Made by a program: the position numbers and the translations under genes. Of a stretch of DNA of 51,135 nucleotides, positions 48,119 through 51,135 are shown piece by piece. The notes under the pieces were generated by a model, which searched no databases, had not been told where the DNA came from, and worked only from the letters and a program-made list of their open reading frames with translations. The stretch lies in assembly GCA_004028505.1 (NCBI GenBank), contig MTKO01000074.1, positions 1 through 51,135 of the forward strand. The letters are read 5' to 3'. This stretch comes from Candidatus Electrothrix aarhusensis. GTDB taxonomy: Bacteria > Desulfobacterota > Desulfobulbia > Desulfobulbales > Desulfobulbaceae. Each line of letters begins with the position of its first letter. The stretch's first letter is position 1.

Positions 48119-49254
48119 TGTCTGAGCAGCTAACCTGTCCTGTCTGTGAGCGACCCGGTGTGCCGCTGAACAGTAAAAAATGTCCCCAATGCGATGCCGA
48201 TCTGACCTGTTTTCAGGCTTTGGATACTCTGGCTGAGCAAAAAGCAGTTGAGGGGCTGGCAGTACCTGCACAAATGGCAGAAAAGGAGGGGCAGTCAAGC
48301 AATCGGCGGGCTATTCTTCTCCTTGTACTCCTTCTTGTTCTTCTTGCATCAAGTTTTTTCTTTTTTTCTCTGAAGGCACAGGACCGTGTGTACGACCTGA
48401 ATCAACAGGTGATTGCCTTAAAGACGGATCTCAAGAAAACTCAGCAGAACAGAGAGCTGCCGGAACAGGTGCTGTGCGTCCTGCCTGCCTCTGAGAAGAT
48501 TGGTTCTGTCGAAGAAGATACCTTTGAAGAGGATGATCCGCTTATATATGAAGAGGATAAGGTGAAAGATAAGATAAAGGATAAGATAAAGGATAAGGCG
48601 AAGAAGACTTCATCTGAATTATCCGAGTCATCTAAGTTAGCTAAGTTGTCCAAATCATCCAAAGTCGGTGGGGTAGATAAAGCAGTCGTCGCCTCTGCTG
48701 TAACAGCAGGAGATGCAACAGAAGGAGAGGGGGCAGCAGCCAGCGATAGTGCGGAGAGTGTACCAATTGTCGTCGTAGAGGTCGTGTCTAAGAAAATAGA
48801 AATTGGTCGGTACTCTGAAGATATGACCGCAAAGGCGGAGGAACCTCAGATCGTCGAATCTTCGTCCTTGCTGCCCGAAGAACGATGGTCGGAAAGAACC
48901 TTTTTGTACCTCATTAAGGAAACCGATACCTTATGGGGCCTTGCCAAGCATTTTTACGGTGATGGCAAATATTATCCCGTGATCATGGAGCAGAATCCAG
49001 GCCTTGTTATCAGGAATATCCATGATGAAGAGGTCCTCCGTCTTTTTAATGAGCGCACCGTGCTGGAGGATATTTATAAACGCCGGATAGAATGGCGAGA
49101 CGGTTTGGTGCTGTGGAAGCATAAGGTACGGGCCGGGGAAACACGACAAGAAATAGAGGATCGTTTTGCTTCACCTGGATCTTCCGGTAGAGTATTTTAC
49201 GAAAAAGCACCAAGTATTCAACCCGGTGCAACGGTTCGTATTATTTTGCACTGA
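48118..49254 (+). CDS. Zinc-ribbon, single-membrane-span protein with LysM-like C-terminus
   Basis: The start overlaps the preceding stop (TAATG). The 378-residue protein has an N-terminal zinc ribbon (C7, C10, C22, C25), a membrane helix at about 65-84, a short coiled coil, then a low-complexity lysine/aspartate and serine linker (about 135-215). A LysM-like segment follows near 263-300 (IKETDTLWGLAKHFYGD). The last 100 residues add a second LysM-type or related fold ending GATVRIILH. The layout suggests a cytoplasmic ribbon and a periplasmic peptidoglycan-binding part. It is translationally coupled to the Hsp70-like gene. Confidence 0.75.
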   Translation: MSEQLTCPVCERPGVPLNSKKCPQCDADLTCFQALDTLAEQKAVEGLAVPAQMAEKEGQSSNRRAILLLVLLLVLLASSFFFFSLKAQDRVYDLNQQVIALKTDLKKTQQNRELPEQVLCVLPASEKIGSVEEDTFEEDDPLIYEEDKVKDKIKDKIKDKAKKTSSELSESSKLAKLSKSSKVGGVDKAVVASAVTAGDATEGEGAAASDSAESVPIVVVEVVSKKIEIGRYSEDMTAKAEEPQIVESSSLLPEERWSERTFLYLIKETDTLWGLAKHFYGDGKYYPVIMEQNPGLVIRNIHDEEVLRLFNERTVLEDIYKRRIEWRDGLVLWKHKVRAGETRQEIEDRFASPGSSGRVFYEKAPSIQPGATVRIILH

Positions 49255-49333
49255 GTTTTGTACTGAGCTGAGAGCAGGTAAGAGTGGATAAGGGGAGAGG
49301 CCGCATTGAGCGGTCTTGAACAGGATAGGCAGG

Positions 49334-50769
49334 ATGGTAGGAAAAAGTCAAGATAACGCACCTTCGAAAAAGAACAAAGCAACTGATCCACTTGCAACTT
49401 GTTATCGATCCCTTTCCTTGGTTCGGCTTTGGCAGGAGGGGCGAGTCCGAGAGATCAGAGAGGTCAGCTTGGGGTCGAATCTCTTGCATCCTGTTGTGCT
49501 GGAGCTGCAAGCCAAGGCTGCCTATGCGGTGTTACAGGAAGAGGGCAGACGGGCATCGCCTGCTGAGGTTCGCCATTTTATCGATTGTTGGCTCTCTTTC
49601 CTTTTTCAACCAGCTCTGTTTCGTTCTTTGCCGGGAAAACAGGAGGAGGCGGAACAACAACTCCTTGGTCATCTTGGTCGTTTTGGTCGCCAAGATTTGC
49701 TTGAGGCTGGCGAGAAGATGGTGCGAAAATATGCTGAACAGCAGAGAGATTGTGGTGAGCAGTTTATCCGGCATTGGGAGGAAGATTGTGCTTTGCTCAA
49801 TTTTCTTTCCGGCGCGAGAAAGGAGGAAGAGGAGATACCGCTCTATACCCCGGCCTTGGCAAGGCAGACCGGAATTGCCGAGCATATTTTTATATATTTT
49901 TTTAATCAGATGAGAGGGCAGAATGCCTTTGCCGATCAGGAAGGTTTTCTAGCAGCCGGGGCGTTGTATTCTGCGGTTGGTCCAGCCCTTCTGCGGGTTC
50001 GAAGGGGCCAATATGATGTAGCGATCAGCGAGCTGATCTCTCTGAAGAAAAAGAGTGTGGAAAAGAATGCTGATTTGTTTTTAAGCTACGGCCTTGCCCG
50101 CGTGCATATCGCATGCGGGCTGGATGCTCTGGACCGGAGTCAGTACCAGGAGGCGGAGAAAATGCTCATTGAGCTTCTGCCGCTACCTCCTCATTCTTCC
50201 CGGTTAGAGCAGGACTTACTCGCCGCCCTTGATCGGGAGGACAAGTATATGGATCCGGATTGGCTGGCAGTCAGTGTACATGTTCTCAGTGACATGCATA
50301 AATATTGTCCTACGAAGAATGAGGAAGTGAAGAGGGCGCTCTGCTCTGTGTTGACGCACCAAGCTGTTTTGCTGCATCGTGAAGGGGCAATTGACGGGAA
50401 GATATTTCTAAGTTCAATGGAAAAGGCGGTCAGCTCAATCCGAAGGATAAGTTTGCCTGCATAACCTGTGATGATGCCCGCATGGATGCGGAGATCATCG
50501 CTCTGCACCAGACTATGAGTGCTGGCAAGCTGGCCAAGGCATCCCGGATTGCGAAAAAAAGTTCCTACCAGGGGGTGGTGGACCAGTTTTTCATCTTTGC
50601 TGCTCAGGTGATGGAGCAGGTTGAAGCCGAAGATTATCCAGATGATGAATCAGCTTTTTTTATGGTCCGTCAGCTGCTGGAAGGTGCTTTGCAGGTTGAT
50701 CCTGAGCACCGAATGGTGCAGGAGATTGCTTGGCTCCTGGATGACCTAGAAGAACGATTGGAGGATTAG
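49334..50769 (+). CDS. Helical protein of unknown function, probable frame break near 50425
   Basis: The ATG at 49334 is preferred over an in-frame TTG at 49316 (weak spacing for both). The first frame is helical throughout, with tetratricopeptide-like stretches around LISLKKKSVEKNADLFLSYG and LDRSQYQEAEKMLIELL. It stops at 50464. The next frame, open well before its own ATG, reads GGQLNPKDKFACITCDD and continues to 50769. Adding one G (AAGGCGG to AAGGGCGG) joins them into about 478 residues with a C-x-x-C near the join. It stays on the same strand as the Hsp70-like cluster. No family is recognised. Confidence 0.6.
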
Positions 50770-50776
50770 AGGCCCT

Positions 50777-51100
50777 ATGAATCCCTACAGGCTCTTGAGT
50801 ATCACTCCGGAGGCTACACCTCGGGAGATTGTCCAGGCTTCGGTATTAGCCTTGCGGGAAAATAAGCATTCTGCCCGCGATATTGCTGAAGCGAGAAAAC
50901 AGCTTATGAACCCCGCGACCAAGTTCATCCTTGATTTCATCCACACCGTTGATCTTGAGCCGCTTCTTGATGATATAAGAAAGGGGTTGGACGAACTGGA
51001 AGAGAGGAGGGAGGTCGAAATGCTTGAAAGCGTTCCCCCCGGCGCGGCCGAGACCAAACCTATAAGTAACACTAGCGGAACCCGTCAGATTTGTGTATGA
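50777..51100 (+). CDS. J-domain-like protein lacking HPD
   Basis: The first 55 residues, MNPYRLLSITPEATPREIVQ and on, follow the J-domain plan: a Y-x-L-L start, an A-T-x-x-E-I turn into a long helix, then a second helix ending in ARKQLMNPATKF. The H-P-D tripeptide that stimulates Hsp70 is missing (the region reads ENKHSARD). The C-terminal 50 residues are acidic and unstructured. It lies 7 bases after the helical gene and in the same cluster as the Hsp70-like protein. A partner role is inference. The cluster may continue past the window edge. Confidence 0.6.
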   Translation: MNPYRLLSITPEATPREIVQASVLALRENKHSARDIAEARKQLMNPATKFILDFIHTVDLEPLLDDIRKGLDELEERREVEMLESVPPGAAETKPISNTSGTRQICV

Positions 51101-51135
51101 AAATTACCAAAGGTGGTGCGAAGTAGACCGACTCA

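Noticed and set aside
1-51135. tRNA, rRNA and CRISPR loci
   Set aside because: No cloverleaf, rRNA core sequence or regular repeat-spacer array was recognised on either strand by reading; a covariance-model scan was not possible.

Overview
The window looks like a chromosomal segment of a Desulfobulbales-type deltaproteobacterium (Desulfobacterota). A cable-bacterium relative fits well, but I infer this from gene content and neighbourhoods, not from a marker search. The supporting signs are the rpsF-rpsR-DUF2232-rplI-dnaB cluster, leuS followed by lptE, an MltF-type transglycosylase overlapping an HsdR_N protein, a Bacteroidetes-type fumarate reductase/succinate dehydrogenase, a roadblock/MglA pair, Roco and leucine-rich-repeat proteins, inteins, and many palindromic dispersed repeats.

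Layout. 1-4.8 kb: the N-terminal part of a leucine-rich-repeat protein cut by the left edge, a YfcE-like phosphoesterase, efp, an MltF-like transglycosylase with an HsdR_N protein, and a GGDEF protein with a damaged signature. 4.8-9.4 kb: an accessory block on the minus strand with a HET-C-like protein and a PaeR7I/XhoI-type restriction-modification pair. 9.6-17.3 kb: thrC, then minus-strand membrane proteins, a Roco GTPase with a small membrane partner whose soluble part resembles a histone fold, and lepA. 17.6-26.1 kb: rpoH, a DegT-type aminotransferase, greA, and the ribosomal protein/replication cluster ending in dnaB, which carries two inteins. 26.2-30.7 kb: two secreted DUF1566 proteins bracketed by related palindromic repeats. 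30.8-34.9 kb: leuS-lptE, a 198-bp miniature inverted-repeat element inserted in the end of lptE, a strong terminator and an adenine deaminase pseudogene. 34.9-45.7 kb: roadblock protein, MglA-like GTPase, a 1421-residue acidic repeat protein, then frdC-frdA-(OLD nuclease)-frdB. 45.8-51.1 kb: an Hsp70-like protein with an internal zinc ribbon, a zinc-ribbon/transmembrane/LysM-like protein, a helical protein and a J-like protein without HPD. This last cluster is the best candidate here for an undescribed system.

Ten reading-frame breaks occur in otherwise intact genes: the 11.4 kb membrane protein, rpoH, dnaB, the large DUF1566 protein, frdC, frdA (three breaks), hsp70-like and the 49.3 kb gene. 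Every one is repaired by adding one base, usually in a short run of identical bases. That uniformity points to sequence or assembly deletions rather than gene decay. I therefore annotate these genes as whole reading frames with a noted break. The rpoH break is the only one lying on a textbook -1 slippery heptamer.

Working together: efp, lepA, greA, leuS, S6, S18, L9 and DnaB are core information processing. LptE serves outer-membrane lipopolysaccharide assembly. FrdCAB is the membrane fumarate/succinate enzyme. The roadblock/MglA pair plus the acidic protein suggests a polarity or cell-organisation module. The Hsp70-like cluster suggests a specialised chaperone linked to the envelope.
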